DNA from: Vineibacter terrae
Lineage (GTDB): Bacteria; Pseudomonadota; Alphaproteobacteria; Reyranellales; Reyranellaceae
DNA length: 43,884 nt
Assembly (NCBI RefSeq): GCF_008039615.1
Contig: NZ_VDUZ01000070.1
Span: 1-43,884 of the forward strand
Direction: 5' to 3'
Part shown: positions 32,836 to 41,833 of the stretch, one piece after another
Position numbering within the stretch: position 1 is the stretch's first letter
Layout: every line of letters starts with the position of its first letter
Notes under the pieces: generated by a model
The model's database searches: none
Told to the model about the DNA's origin: nothing
What the model saw: the letters and a program-made list of their open reading frames with translations, nothing else
Made by a program: the position numbers and the translations under genes

Positions 32836-34680
32836 CTAGAGTCCGATCCCGAAGGGACGCGCCCTGCTCGCGCTTTGAAGCAGCACGCAGGGGTCGCCGC
32901 GAGGCGTTAGTATCGTCGTATGTCGCTTGCCCCGGGTCACACTCACACGCAGGTTCTGCCGGGCCTGATCATTGACATTCTCCCGCGTGTTGTACCGAAC
33001 GATTCGATGACTGTTGAAAGGCGGCTGTCCTTTTCTCCTGATGGGCCAGCCTTCGAAAATGATGACCTCGTCAAACTGCTTGCCTTTAGCCTTATGCATA
33101 TTCATCACGACGACGCCGGTTTCCGGCTTGGCGTTGGTAGAAAAATGCTCCCGTACAAATGCCTGTCGCGTTATCGTCAGCGCGTTGAGGTAAGAGCCGT
33201 TGTCGCGCCAATCCTGCGACAGCTCCTGGCGAAGCTCGACTCCGCGGTCGAGAACCCGGATGTTTCGCACCTGATCGGCAATCTCTTGCAGGCGCTTGCA
33301 TGCCCCACCCTCAAGGATGCGCCGCACCGCCTGCCAATCCTGGTCAGGAACACCGGTTAGCGCCTGCTTGCGGGCTGCGTCATACACAGCCCGCATGGCC
33401 ACGAGGATACTGTTCTTTCTGAGAGCTTTTCCCGTGACGCGGCACGCAACGTACTCCTCGTAAGCCTTCGCAATCTTTGCTGCCTCATCGAGGGCGGCGA
33501 TCGTCGGATCGTCGCCGCCCTTGCCTTGGTAGTAGTTAGTCGCCAGCGCAATAAATTGCTCAAAGTGTCGGCCATCGTTGTCCGGCTCCAAGAGAAGCGC
33601 GATGATTTCGGCACTGAGGATAGCGGCATCCATCTCGATGACCGCGGCATGAGGCACCGCGGTCAATCCAGCGGGCGGCGCGCGAAGCGCATCAGATGCC
33701 ATACGGGTCATTTCCTTGGTGGGAACAAGGATGGCCAGGGACCAGTCTTTGCGCCCGGCGCTGACAAGTCGGTTGCGGGCTTGGTACGCCGTCGTCACAA
33801 GCCGCGAGAACGCCTGATTGATGTTTGGATTGTACTGTTCCACTTTCACGCCTGCGTACGGCGTAGTCTGAAACTTGCCTGTCAGAATGTGATTGCCGAA
33901 CAGCGCTATGTCCGTGCCGGCGCTGCGATGATTGTCGGAACTGAGATCGACTTCGCTGGGCTTGAAACTGTCACGGAAGTGATCGAGTCGCTCCGGGCTA
34001 GCCCCGAGCCAGTCGTATATGCGTTGCTCCGGGTCGGCGAGAGCAAGTAGAGTGCTGCACTTTCCCAGAGCCTGAACAACCCGCCACTGGGCGTCATTCG
34101 TATCCTGGAATTCATCGAGGATGACAACCGGATGCATCGTAGCGATGAGTTTGCGGATGCGTTCGCTGCCATGGAGCAGGTCACCGACGAGCGTAGCATA
34201 TAGGTCGAAGCAAACCCGGCCTTCCACTCGCGCAAGCCGCTCGCGCTCTATGTTCTCGGCGGCGGACTTTGCCTTCTTCTGTTCGTCGCTCAGTCCCCTG
34301 GTACCGTGTTGCAGGCGAATCCCGGAAAGGGCAATCGCCTCCGCCGACGGCGACAGGATCGATAGTCGCCTCGGCAATCCGGTCAGATAACCGTGTGCTT
34401 TCAGAATGCGCCAGAAGAAGGAATGGTAGGTCTCAACCTCGATCCGGAGCTTCTGTTCGCTCGGGATGTTCTGCTCGTACTCGATCGTTTCCACGACCCG
34501 GGACACAGTTGCCCGCGCGAAGCTCAGGAATAGAATCTTCTGCCCTGGCCGCAGATCCTTCTCGGCAATTTGCGCCGCCTTGAGAATCGAGATCGTTGTT
34601 TTGCCGGAACCGGGTCCGCCCGTGACAAGAAGATGCCCGCCCTGCCCAAGGATCTCTTTCTGCTTGTCAGTGAGTTTCAT
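32836..34680 (-). CDS. gajB: UvrD-like helicase, GajB component of a Gabija-type system
   Basis: This encodes a 614-residue superfamily 1A helicase. Motif I is VTGGPGSGKTT (Walker A, about 20-29). LFLSFARATVSRV follows as motif Ia, VVILDEFQDTN (185-195) is motif II, LALADPEQRIYDWLGA is motif III, VVMNMHKAKGKQFDEVIIFE is motif V and NLRVSVTRGKRHTTIL is motif VI. The chain is somewhat longer than the first described GajB (about 490 residues). It overlaps the GajA-like gene by 14 bases, the normal Gabija order. In Gabija, GajB is thought to sense DNA ends or nucleotide levels and to work with GajA in phage defence. The last dozen residues follow non-family sequence and may reflect the element boundary. 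Confidence 0.88.
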   Translation of the reverse strand: MKLTDKQKEILGQGGHLLVTGGPGSGKTTISILKAAQIAEKDLRPGQKILFLSFARATVSRVVETIEYEQNIPSEQKLRIEVETYHSFFWRILKAHGYLTGLPRRLSILSPSAEAIALSGIRLQHGTRGLSDEQKKAKSAAENIERERLARVEGRVCFDLYATLVGDLLHGSERIRKLIATMHPVVILDEFQDTNDAQWRVVQALGKCSTLLALADPEQRIYDWLGASPERLDHFRDSFKPSEVDLSSDNHRSAGTDIALFGNHILTGKFQTTPYAGVKVEQYNPNINQAFSRLVTTAYQARNRLVSAGRKDWSLAILVPTKEMTRMASDALRAPPAGLTAVPHAAVIEMDAAILSAEIIALLLEPDNDGRHFEQFIALATNYYQGKGGDDPTIAALDEAAKIAKAYEEYVACRVTGKALRKNSILVAMRAVYDAARKQALTGVPDQDWQAVRRILEGGACKRLQEIADQVRNIRVLDRGVELRQELSQDWRDNGSYLNALTITRQAFVREHFSTNAKPETGVVVMNMHKAKGKQFDEVIIFEGWPIRRKGQPPFNSHRIVRYNTRENVNDQARQNLRVSVTRGKRHTTILTPRGDPCVLLQSASRARPFGIGL

Positions 34681-36544
34681 CGGGCTCGTCTCCAGGCTTG
34701 CCGCTTTGATTGCGACTACACTGAGGTGCCCCGCCTTCGGCCGCGGCGGGGGGCGTACAGGCCGCCTTCATGGAAATGCAGGCGGATCGAATCCATTCTG
34801 GAATCTCCTCCTCGCTGCATTGCGCGAGGAAATCGGCGATCGCGCCGGTTCCTTTGTTCGAGTCAAAGTACTCACGCAGGGCTGCTGCTGCATCTGATTC
34901 GACGTTCGGATATTTTTTGACGAGATGCGGTGGCCAAGCCACGAGCTTCGCGTAGCGCTTGCGGGCTTCCTCAGTAGTGTTCTTCAGCACCAAATTCTCG
35001 AAGCCTGCTTGGTCGTGCATCAAGAGTAGCTCGACCTGTGCTTCGATGAGTGCCTTGTCGCCCACCCCCTGCTTGTCACACATGCCAAACACGCGCTTAT
35101 CGAGACTCCGATACAGCTGCCCCATGCCAGGGATGTTGGTCTGCCCATCGGCATCGATCGTGCACACCCCCAGGGCTTCAAGCGAGGAGTAGGTTTCAGG
35201 CTTGAGTTCGGACAGGCGGCGGCAGGCAGCCGGGAAAGCGGCGGCTTCAGTATCGCCTTCCGTGACCAGAATGCGTCGCGACAGCAACCCCTCACAGAAG
35301 CGCGTTCGAAACTCGCGACGATAGCGCTTGAGCTTAACGTTGTCCGGCAAGACGATCGGGCGTCGGCTTAAAGCATCCTTGTCATCCCGGGCCAGAATGA
35401 CCGTCTCTTCCAGGGCAAATTCCTCGAGCACGTAGGGCGAATGTGACGTGAAAAGCGTCTGCGATGCCAGCTTGCGGACCTCATGTACGATCCGCTTCTG
35501 AGCATAAGGCGGAATCGCTGTTTCCGGCTCCTCCATGGCAAAGATCACATTCTGTTTGCCCTTGGCGATTTGCGAAAGCATCGCCAGAACCAGCATGTTG
35601 ATGGTCCCGGTTCCCTGCCGGTAGAACGGCGCGGCATGATCCCCGGTACCTGTCGCGATGAATGCTGTAATGACCTTCCGAAGGTGATCGCGTGTCAGAT
35701 TGGACACCTTCAGGTGGGGCTCAACTCCCCATTCCTTTGGGACATACGTCTTGAGTGAGGCGTTTATGCTCTCAAGCACGCCCGAGATACCATGGTTCGG
35801 GTCTTCTGCCACAGACATTGCGGAAAGGGTCTTGATGGTTCCTTCCCACATCTGCGGCCTGACGTCCTTCAGGCGAAGGATGATGTCGAGGAGACTGCCC
35901 CGTTCCAGGCTTAGTGCGCGCGAGCCCGTCCGCAGCGACCGCAGATAGAGAAACCCACAAACCTGCTTGTGCTTTTTCGAGAACTGCTCTGGTTTTTCGT
36001 CCTCGGTAAGGCTTCGGGTAAAGTATGTTCTGCCTTCGAAATCATCCTCGTCTTTGTCGAACCAACCGTGGAATGTCACCCTCAGCGCTTCCGTAATCTT
36101 AGCGGCGTCAACGCCGGAGGGATTTGGCTCGGTGTAGAACTTATCGGTCGCGGCGTCCCAGAACTCTGCATAGTCGCCAAATTTTGCCTTTTGTTCCTCG
36201 GTCAGATCCGCGACCGCAACCTCGATTTCGATGCGGGGCGCCTCCGCAACCGGCTGCTGTGGATTGGATGTTCCCTTAGTTACCAACGCCGCATTGGCCC
36301 CGGGACTCGGCTCCTTGTCGTCGCTGGCTGGCACCTTGACGGTGTAAGCGCCTTGAAAGAAATCATGCTCATCTACAGGCGGCTGCCGGTTCAGGCGGTC
36401 CGGCCCCAACGCAAGGTCAAGCGCTTCCAGCAATGTAGTCTTGCCAGTGTTGTTGTCTCCGATCAGCACGCCATGCTTGGGCAGGAGCACGGTCGCTGAC
36501 TTGACGCCCCGAAAGTTCTTGATGCTTAGTCGGCAGACCCTCAT
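34667..36544 (-). CDS. gajA: OLD-family ATPase/TOPRIM nuclease, GajA component of a Gabija-type system
   Basis: This encodes 625 residues. The ABC-type ATPase has Walker A GDNNTGKTT (29-37), a coiled region about 110-290, Walker B VIFAMEEPETAI (333-344) and FTSHSPYVLEEF with the switch His368. The TOPRIM nuclease follows from about 423: ILVTEGDTEAAAF (Glu429, Glu433), TIDADGQTN (Asp464, Asp466) and FGMCDKQ (Asp490). This layout defines OLD nucleases; pairing with a UvrD helicase makes it class 2, the GajA type, which nicks DNA when NTPs are depleted. GAGGGG precedes the ATG. The C terminus is low-complexity (Pro, Gly, Asp rich). It is 215 bases from the 466-residue gene upstream, on the same strand. 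Confidence 0.88.
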   Translation of the reverse strand: MRVCRLSIKNFRGVKSATVLLPKHGVLIGDNNTGKTTLLEALDLALGPDRLNRQPPVDEHDFFQGAYTVKVPASDDKEPSPGANAALVTKGTSNPQQPVAEAPRIEIEVAVADLTEEQKAKFGDYAEFWDAATDKFYTEPNPSGVDAAKITEALRVTFHGWFDKDEDDFEGRTYFTRSLTEDEKPEQFSKKHKQVCGFLYLRSLRTGSRALSLERGSLLDIILRLKDVRPQMWEGTIKTLSAMSVAEDPNHGISGVLESINASLKTYVPKEWGVEPHLKVSNLTRDHLRKVITAFIATGTGDHAAPFYRQGTGTINMLVLAMLSQIAKGKQNVIFAMEEPETAIPPYAQKRIVHEVRKLASQTLFTSHSPYVLEEFALEETVILARDDKDALSRRPIVLPDNVKLKRYRREFRTRFCEGLLSRRILVTEGDTEAAAFPAACRRLSELKPETYSSLEALGVCTIDADGQTNIPGMGQLYRSLDKRVFGMCDKQGVGDKALIEAQVELLLMHDQAGFENLVLKNTTEEARKRYAKLVAWPPHLVKKYPNVESDAAAALREYFDSNKGTGAIADFLAQCSEEEIPEWIRSACISMKAACTPPAAAEGGAPQCSRNQSGKPGDEPDETH

Positions 36545-36759
36545 AGATTCCCCTCGCTGCCAGACCGACGGTCAGGCCCCGCTTATGCGTTCTTGGCAGG
36601 ATCCACCGGTTGTGCCTGCATGGATTGTACTACCAATAGCTAGCCGAACGCCGGGCTACATGTAAAGGTTCTCGCGCGAAGAGAGAGCCGCGACGCTTGC
36701 TGCAACCTCGTAGTTGAAAGGGCATCTTATCAAACGCCGGTATGACCGATGCCAATGCT

Positions 36760-38160
36760 TCAGCCGCCTTCGTTCAGCATTTCGACAAGCACTTCCGCCG
36801 GATCAAGCGTTTCCCCGGTGTCAAAGACTGGAAGCGGTTCGATGATCGATGTTGGCTCTGGGGACGGGCTGCGCTTCACCGCAAAGGTGACGGTTCGCCC
36901 GCTTTCGAGAACCGAACGTATTACGGTGTCCAGGGAAGCGGACTGGACGATGGTGGTCCCAACCCACGCACCTGCTACTAGGTTGGTGAACTCAGTCAGA
37001 TTAAGCCTGCGGCCGACATTGTCATAAGTCAGCAGGTTACCGCCCCGCGGACCCTTTAGTCGTTCACTCGCCGCCAGCACCTTCCACAGTCCTTGGGGTA
37101 GATAGATGCCCGGGAACATTCCCTTGTCGTCCGGATTGAAAACGATTCGGGAGCAAAATTTGAGAAAGAAAGGATTGTGGCTGAAACGGAAGCCATCCGG
37201 ATCGGGATCGGGCTCTATCTCGGCTAGCTCGTCGAGCAGCGCGTCCATGCGCTGCATCTCGGCGGTGAACTGGTCACTATCGGTCCACCGAAACTCCAGG
37301 TCGCCGCCATTGTTCTTCTCAAGTGCCTTATATTGGACCAGAACGAAGGCGCGATAGGTCTCGTTAAAATAGATCAAGTCCGCGCCTGTCTGCTGTTCAA
37401 GCGGGAGACGATTTGCCATGACCACCGTGACGCGCACATTGGGATCTTCGGCCGCCGCGAATACGCGGGCCGCAATATGGGGCACTTCGCGAATCACGTT
37501 GAAACCCGGAAGGCTCGTCAGGTCTGCATGCAGCATGACGTCTTCCCTCGCGACGGCCCCCTGCAGGCCGTCCAGAAACGAAGTGCGGGCGACCGTCGCC
37601 GGACTCCAGTCCAGAACTTGACGCGTGTCTATTCCTGCAATCTGAAGCGCTGTCGAAAGTGTCTCCTTCTGAAGCGCGAGGTTTTCGCGTTCCCTTGGAT
37701 TGAGGGTTGCGATGAGACGAGCGCGGCTGGCTGACAGACGGTCGAGCCGCCGACCAAGCGTAGGGTCAAGCTCTGACAAGGCTTCAACAACGGCCGACAT
37801 TGTCTTCGGTGGCAACAGTCCCCCAACTTCAAAAATCTGCTTGAGGCGCGCGCGGAACTTGGGGGGAACTACATCGATGACAACGTCGAAGGAGATTGGA
37901 CGTTCAAGGTCCTCCAAAGACACCATGTTAAGCCGTACCAAACCCGTCCCAGCGCTGGCGCCCTTGCGTCCGTCTCCGACATGGGTAAGCAGGCCATCTT
38001 CGAAGGATGCGAGCACGATCAGGGGCGCGCGCCTGCTGTGTTCGAACTTTGGCACTGGCTCTGACGCCTGCGGCCCACCCGGCCAAGTCGTCTCGGATCC
38101 CAGAAGTAGATCTCGCCGGTCATGCCGGACTTTCAAAATGTATGCGGACGCTGCGGGCAC
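36760..38160 (-). CDS. Unrecognised protein with a PD-(D/E)XK (Mrr-like) nuclease signature
   Basis: I do not recognise this 466-residue protein as a named family. Residues 251-280 read as a hydrophobic strand pattern TGAD261LIYF followed by AFVLVQ276YK278AL, matching the D...(E/Q)xK core of Mrr-like restriction-endonuclease folds (GxD, then VQxK). A helix with an acidic residue (Glu225) precedes it. The N-terminal 240 residues contain a helical, Arg-rich region (about 100-180) without a clear domain. There is no signal peptide or membrane segment. The start is GTG with GAGGAG just upstream. It lies upstream of the Gabija-type pair on the same strand and in the same low-GC tract, so it may be an accessory nuclease of the system. 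The 215-base gap to gajA shows no gene. Confidence 0.7.
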   Translation of the reverse strand: MPAASAYILKVRHDRRDLLLGSETTWPGGPQASEPVPKFEHSRRAPLIVLASFEDGLLTHVGDGRKGASAGTGLVRLNMVSLEDLERPISFDVVIDVVPPKFRARLKQIFEVGGLLPPKTMSAVVEALSELDPTLGRRLDRLSASRARLIATLNPRERENLALQKETLSTALQIAGIDTRQVLDWSPATVARTSFLDGLQGAVAREDVMLHADLTSLPGFNVIREVPHIAARVFAAAEDPNVRVTVVMANRLPLEQQTGADLIYFNETYRAFVLVQYKALEKNNGGDLEFRWTDSDQFTAEMQRMDALLDELAEIEPDPDPDGFRFSHNPFFLKFCSRIVFNPDDKGMFPGIYLPQGLWKVLAASERLKGPRGGNLLTYDNVGRRLNLTEFTNLVAGAWVGTTIVQSASLDTVIRSVLESGRTVTFAVKRSPSPEPTSIIEPLPVFDTGETLDPAEVLVEMLNEGG

Positions 38161-38284
38161 GGCTCTCCTCGTCCCTAACTGGGCGTAAGGATATCAGTTT
38201 ATTCAACCCGGCACGGGGCGAATAGCCCCGAACTCGGCTCGGAAGCCAGTTCGCCACAAGCGCGTGTCGGGCAAGTCTTGCCGC

Positions 38285-39420
38285 TCACGCAGGTCAGGGG
38301 CGAACCTCCTGCGCCCGCGCGTGCAGGTGCTGGTGCAGGACGCAGCGGCAGGCCGTTTTGACATCGTCCTCTCGGAAAGCATGGACCGCCTGTCGTGTGA
38401 CCAGGAGGAGATCGCCCACGTTTTCAAGCGCCTGAGCTTCACAGACATCAAGATCGTCACCCTGTCCGAAGGACCGGTCAACGAACTGCATGTCGGCCTG
38501 AAAGGGATGATGGGTGCCCTCTTCCTCAAGGATTTCGCCGACAAGACGCGGCGCGCCCTGCGCGGGCGCGTCGAGGCCGGCAAATCTGGCGGCGGCAATG
38601 CCTACGGCTATGAGGTGGTCAGGCGGCTGGACGCGGAGAACCAGCCGGTGCGCGGCGAACGAAAGATCGATCCGGTCCAGGCTGCGATCATCATCCGGAT
38701 CTTCAACGACTACGCCGCCGGGAAGTCTCCCCCGGCTAGCGCCAAGGAACTGAATCGCGAAGGCGTCGCCGGCCCGTCCGGCACCGACTGGGGGCCGAGC
38801 GCGATTCCCGGCAATCCGGGCCGGGGCACCGGCATCCTCAACAACGAACTGTATGTCGGCCGCCTGGTCTGGAACCGGCTGCTACATCAAGGACCCAGAG
38901 ACCGGAAAGCGGGTCTCCCGCCCCAACCCGGAAAATCGTGGATCACGCAGGACGTGCCGCATCTGCACATCGTCGGCGACGATCTGTGGAAGCGGTGAAA
39001 GCCCGGCAGGCAAGCCTGCGGAGCACGCGCGAAGGCCGTCAGGCGCCCGGCTACTGGGACCGGAGGCGGCCGCGCTACTTGCTGTCCGGCCTTATGCGCT
39101 GCGGCACCTGCGACGGCGGGTTCGTGAACCTAAACGTCGAACGGTTCGGCTGCGCGTCGGCGCGCTACAAAGGGACTCGCTCCAACCGGCGCACCATCCG
39201 GCGCGACACGGTCGATACCATCGTGCTCGACGGCCTTCAGACCCGGCTCATGCGCCCCAAGTTGGGCGAACTGTTCTGCCAGGAATACACGAAGGCGATG
39301 AACCGGCTCCGCCGCGAGAACGATGCGCAGCGCAATGGCGACCGCGCCGCCCTCAAGCAAATCGACCGCGATCTCGACCGGCTGCTCCAGGCCATCCTGA
39401 TCTGCACGGCCACATCGCCG
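38285..39420 (+). pseudogene. Large serine recombinase, truncated and frameshifted
   Basis: Fragments in three frames join into a site-specific recombinase. The first (to 38880) gives SGANLLRPRVQVLVQDAAAG, ELHVGLKGMMGALFLKDFAD and GRGTGILNNELYVGRLVWNR. A frame change near 38880 leads to CYIKDPETGKRVSRPNPEN, a second near 38934 returns to SWITQDVPHLHIVGDDLW, and a third near 38988 leads to EAVKARQASLRS and the zinc-ribbon part PRYLLSGLMRCGTCDGGF. There an expected ribbon cysteine is Arg (KGTRSNRRTIRR). The N-terminal catalytic serine region is missing. The gene is clearly dead. It is probably the relic of the recombinase that mobilised this island. Confidence 0.9.
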
Positions 39421-39446
39421 GCATTCTCGCGCGGCCACAAACGCGA

Positions 39447-39473
39447 AAAAGCCGCTCATGGAGAGCGGCTTTT
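39447..39473. terminator. Strong bidirectional terminator hairpin
   Basis: AAAAGCCGCTC (39447-39457) and GAGCGGCTTTT (39463-39473) form a perfect 11-base-pair stem with a five-base loop. The A-run and T-run let it work on either strand. On the minus strand it follows a possible tRNA remnant, as terminators follow tRNA genes. Confidence 0.85.
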
Positions 39474-39489
39474 CGTGTCGTCTATCAAA

Positions 39490-39512
39490 TGGTTGCGGGG
39501 CCTGCAACCACC
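39490..39512 (-). other. Possible tRNA 3'-end (T-arm) remnant
   Basis: TGGTTGCGGGG (39490-39500) joined to CCTGCAACCACC (39501-39512) resembles the reverse complement of a tRNA acceptor and T-arm with about 12 bases of the T loop missing. No tRNA body is found upstream on the minus strand. If correct, it would be an old attachment site at the island's right edge. Confidence 0.3.
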
Positions 39513-39612
39513 GAGACCGACAGTCGTTGTTCGTCCCTGTTTGACCGTGGGAGGCTCTGTCGGGCTTGACGCATCTATTGCCCGGACTCACAGCTCTGAT
39601 GCATCCACCGCT

Positions 39613-39693
39613 GTCATCCCGAGCGCAGCGAGGGATCTTTCAAACGACGCACCGTGTGCCTTCCAGAAAGATCCTCGCTGCGCTCGGGATGAC
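39613..39693. repeat. Extragenic palindrome, GTCATCCCGAGCG family
   Basis: The 81-base element opens GTCATCCCGAGCGCAGCGAG and closes with CTCGCTGCGCTCGGGATGAC. One base is missing in the right arm next to the loop (GATCCTCGC rather than GATCCCTCGC). The remaining sequence from 39513 to 39784 shows no gene. Confidence 0.9.
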
Positions 39694-39784
39694 AGTCGTG
39701 ACTCACCTTTCAGCCATCGTCGGTACTATGTTCGCCGCCCGCCATGATGAATCACATCAGCACCGCGTCGGAGAGTCCCCTTAA

Positions 39785-41833
39785 TCAGAGGTCGCGCGCG
39801 TCGGCATCGCTCAGCCGTCCGGGGAAGTGGCAGGCGACGCGCTGGCCTGCGGCGGCTTCGAGCAGCGGCGGCTCCTGCAGGGCACAACGCTGCTCGGCGA
39901 TCGGGCAGCGCGTGCGGAAGCGGCAGCCGCTTGGCGGGTCGAGCGCGCTCGGCGGCTCGCCCTTCATCGGCACGTGCCGGCGCGCGCGCTCCACGCGCGG
40001 ATCGGGCACCGGCGCGGCGGAGATCAGGGTGCGCGTATAGGGGTGCAGCGGACGCGAGAACAATGCCGCGGCCGGACCCACCTCCATGATCTTGCCGAGG
40101 TACAGCACCGCGATGCGGTCGCAGACATGGCGCACCACCGCCAGATCGTGCGCGATGAACAGATAGGTCAGCCCCAGCCGTTCCTGCAGGTCGACCATCA
40201 GGTTGATGATCTGGGCCTGGATGTTGACGTCGAGCGCCGAGATCGGCTCGTCGGCAACCACGAAATCCGGGCCTACAGCCAAGGCGCGGGCGATGGAGAT
40301 GCGCTGCCGCTGGCCGCCGGAGAATTCATGCGGAAAACGCCGCACCGACTGGCCCGGCAGGCCGACGAGGTCGAGCAGCTCGGCGACCCGCGTGCGCGCC
40401 GCCGCCGCATCGCCGGCGATGCCGTGCAGGATCAGCGGACCGGCGAGGATCTCGCCGATCGTCATGCGCGGATTGAGCGACGCGTACGGATCCTGGAAGA
40501 TCATCTGCATGCGCCGCCGCAGCGGGCGGATCGCCGCCTGGCTGGCATGGGTGATGTCGGTGCCGGCAAAGACGATCCTGCCGTCCGTCGGCTCGTGCAG
40601 CCGCGTGACCAGCCGCGCCAGCGTCGACTTCCCGCAACCCGATTCGCCCACCAATCCGACGGTCTCGCCGGCGATGACCTGCAGGTCGACGCCATCGACG
40701 GCGCGCAGCACGCGCTGGCGCGCGAAGAAGGTCTCCTTCGCCAGCGGGAAATGCTTCCGCAGGCCCGAGATCTCGAGGATCGGCACCGCCGGTGGCGGAT
40801 CGACGGGGGCGGCACCCCCCGCCCGGGCGCGTTCCGGAGTGTGCAGCGCGCCGCCCTCCTGCGTCACCCAGCACCGCGCGGCACGGCCGGCTTCGACCGG
40901 GAGCAGCTCGGGATGCTCGGCGCATTTCTCGACCGCAAAGGGACAACGTGCACGAAAGCGGCAGCCGGACGGCCAGGCGCGCGGGTCCGGCGGCTGGCCT
41001 TCTATGGTGATCAGCCGGCGATCCTCGGCCTGGGCATCGATCCGCGGCGCGGCGTGCAGCAGCGCCCAGGTGTAAGGATGGCGCGGATCGGTCAGCAGCG
41101 CCTCGGGCGCCCCCTCCTCGACCACCTCGCCGGCATACATCACCAGCACGCGCGAGCAGATGTTGGAGATCACGCCGAGGTCGTGGCTGATCAGGATGAC
41201 GGCGGTGCCAAGGTCGCGGTTCAGCCCGCGCAGCAGGTCCAGGATCTGCGCCTGGATCGTCACGTCGAGCGCCGTGGTCGGCTCGTCCGCGATGAGTAGC
41301 GACGGCTCGTTGGAGAAGCCCATGGCCAGCATCACGCGCTGGCGCATGCCACCGGAGAATTGATGGGGAAACGAATTCACCGTGCGGTCGGCCGCGGCCA
41401 CGCCCATGCGCCGCAGCAGATCGATGGCGCGGCGGCGCGCCGCCGCCACGGTGAAGCGGCCATGCGCCGTCATCGCCTCGATGAGCTGCCGCGCGATGCG
41501 CAAGACCGGGTTCAGCGACGTCATGGGGTCCTGGAACACCATGGCGATCTCGCGCCCGCGCACCGCGCGAATGCCTTCGTCGTCGAGATGCGCGAGGTCG
41601 CGGCCCTTGAACAGGATCGAGCCGCCGACGATCCGCGCCGGCTCGTCGAGCAGGCGCATGATCGACTTGGCGCAGACGCTCTTGCCGGAGCCGGATTCGC
41701 CCACCACGCCCAGGGTCTCGCCGGCATGCACGTCGAAGCTGACGCCGTCCACCGCGCGGACGGGACCGGAATCCGTCAGGAACCAGGTGCGCAGGTCGCG
41801 CACCTGCAGCAAGGGCTCAGCGACGCCTGGCAT
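39785..41833 (-). CDS. Peptide ABC transporter, fused double ATPase (DppD-DppF / GsiA type)
   Basis: This encodes 682 residues with two complete ABC ATPase domains in tandem. The first has GESGSGKSVCAKSI, FSGGMRQRVMLAMG and LLIADEPTTALD and ends with the peptide-transporter tail PYTWALLHAAPRID. The second (from about residue 350) has GESGCGKSTLARL, FSGGQRQRISIARAL, FVVADEPISALD and PYTRTLISAAPVPDP. Each domain has the cysteine-bearing region typical of DppD/DppF (CRFRARCPFA and CRFRTRCPIA). Fusion of both ATPases is seen in GsiA. It powers uptake of peptides, glutathione-like or other compounds through the two permeases encoded upstream; its ATG overlaps the permease stop by 17 bases. Confidence 0.95.
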   Translation of the reverse strand: MPGVAEPLLQVRDLRTWFLTDSGPVRAVDGVSFDVHAGETLGVVGESGSGKSVCAKSIMRLLDEPARIVGGSILFKGRDLAHLDDEGIRAVRGREIAMVFQDPMTSLNPVLRIARQLIEAMTAHGRFTVAAARRRAIDLLRRMGVAAADRTVNSFPHQFSGGMRQRVMLAMGFSNEPSLLIADEPTTALDVTIQAQILDLLRGLNRDLGTAVILISHDLGVISNICSRVLVMYAGEVVEEGAPEALLTDPRHPYTWALLHAAPRIDAQAEDRRLITIEGQPPDPRAWPSGCRFRARCPFAVEKCAEHPELLPVEAGRAARCWVTQEGGALHTPERARAGGAAPVDPPPAVPILEISGLRKHFPLAKETFFARQRVLRAVDGVDLQVIAGETVGLVGESGCGKSTLARLVTRLHEPTDGRIVFAGTDITHASQAAIRPLRRRMQMIFQDPYASLNPRMTIGEILAGPLILHGIAGDAAAARTRVAELLDLVGLPGQSVRRFPHEFSGGQRQRISIARALAVGPDFVVADEPISALDVNIQAQIINLMVDLQERLGLTYLFIAHDLAVVRHVCDRIAVLYLGKIMEVGPAAALFSRPLHPYTRTLISAAPVPDPRVERARRHVPMKGEPPSALDPPSGCRFRTRCPIAEQRCALQEPPLLEAAAGQRVACHFPGRLSDADARDL

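Noticed and set aside
32920-33360. Plus-strand open frame of 146 codons
   Set aside because: It is antisense to the helicase gene, whose motifs V and VI lie in this stretch.
39489-39569. Short frame starting MVAGPATTE as a small protein
   Set aside because: This resembles the well-known spurious translation of a tRNA T-arm on the opposite strand.
38938-39747. Open frame with recombinase zinc-ribbon sequence as a separate gene
   Set aside because: It is the 3' part of a broken recombinase. Its first 18 codons and last 100 have no homology, the latter running through a terminator and a palindrome.
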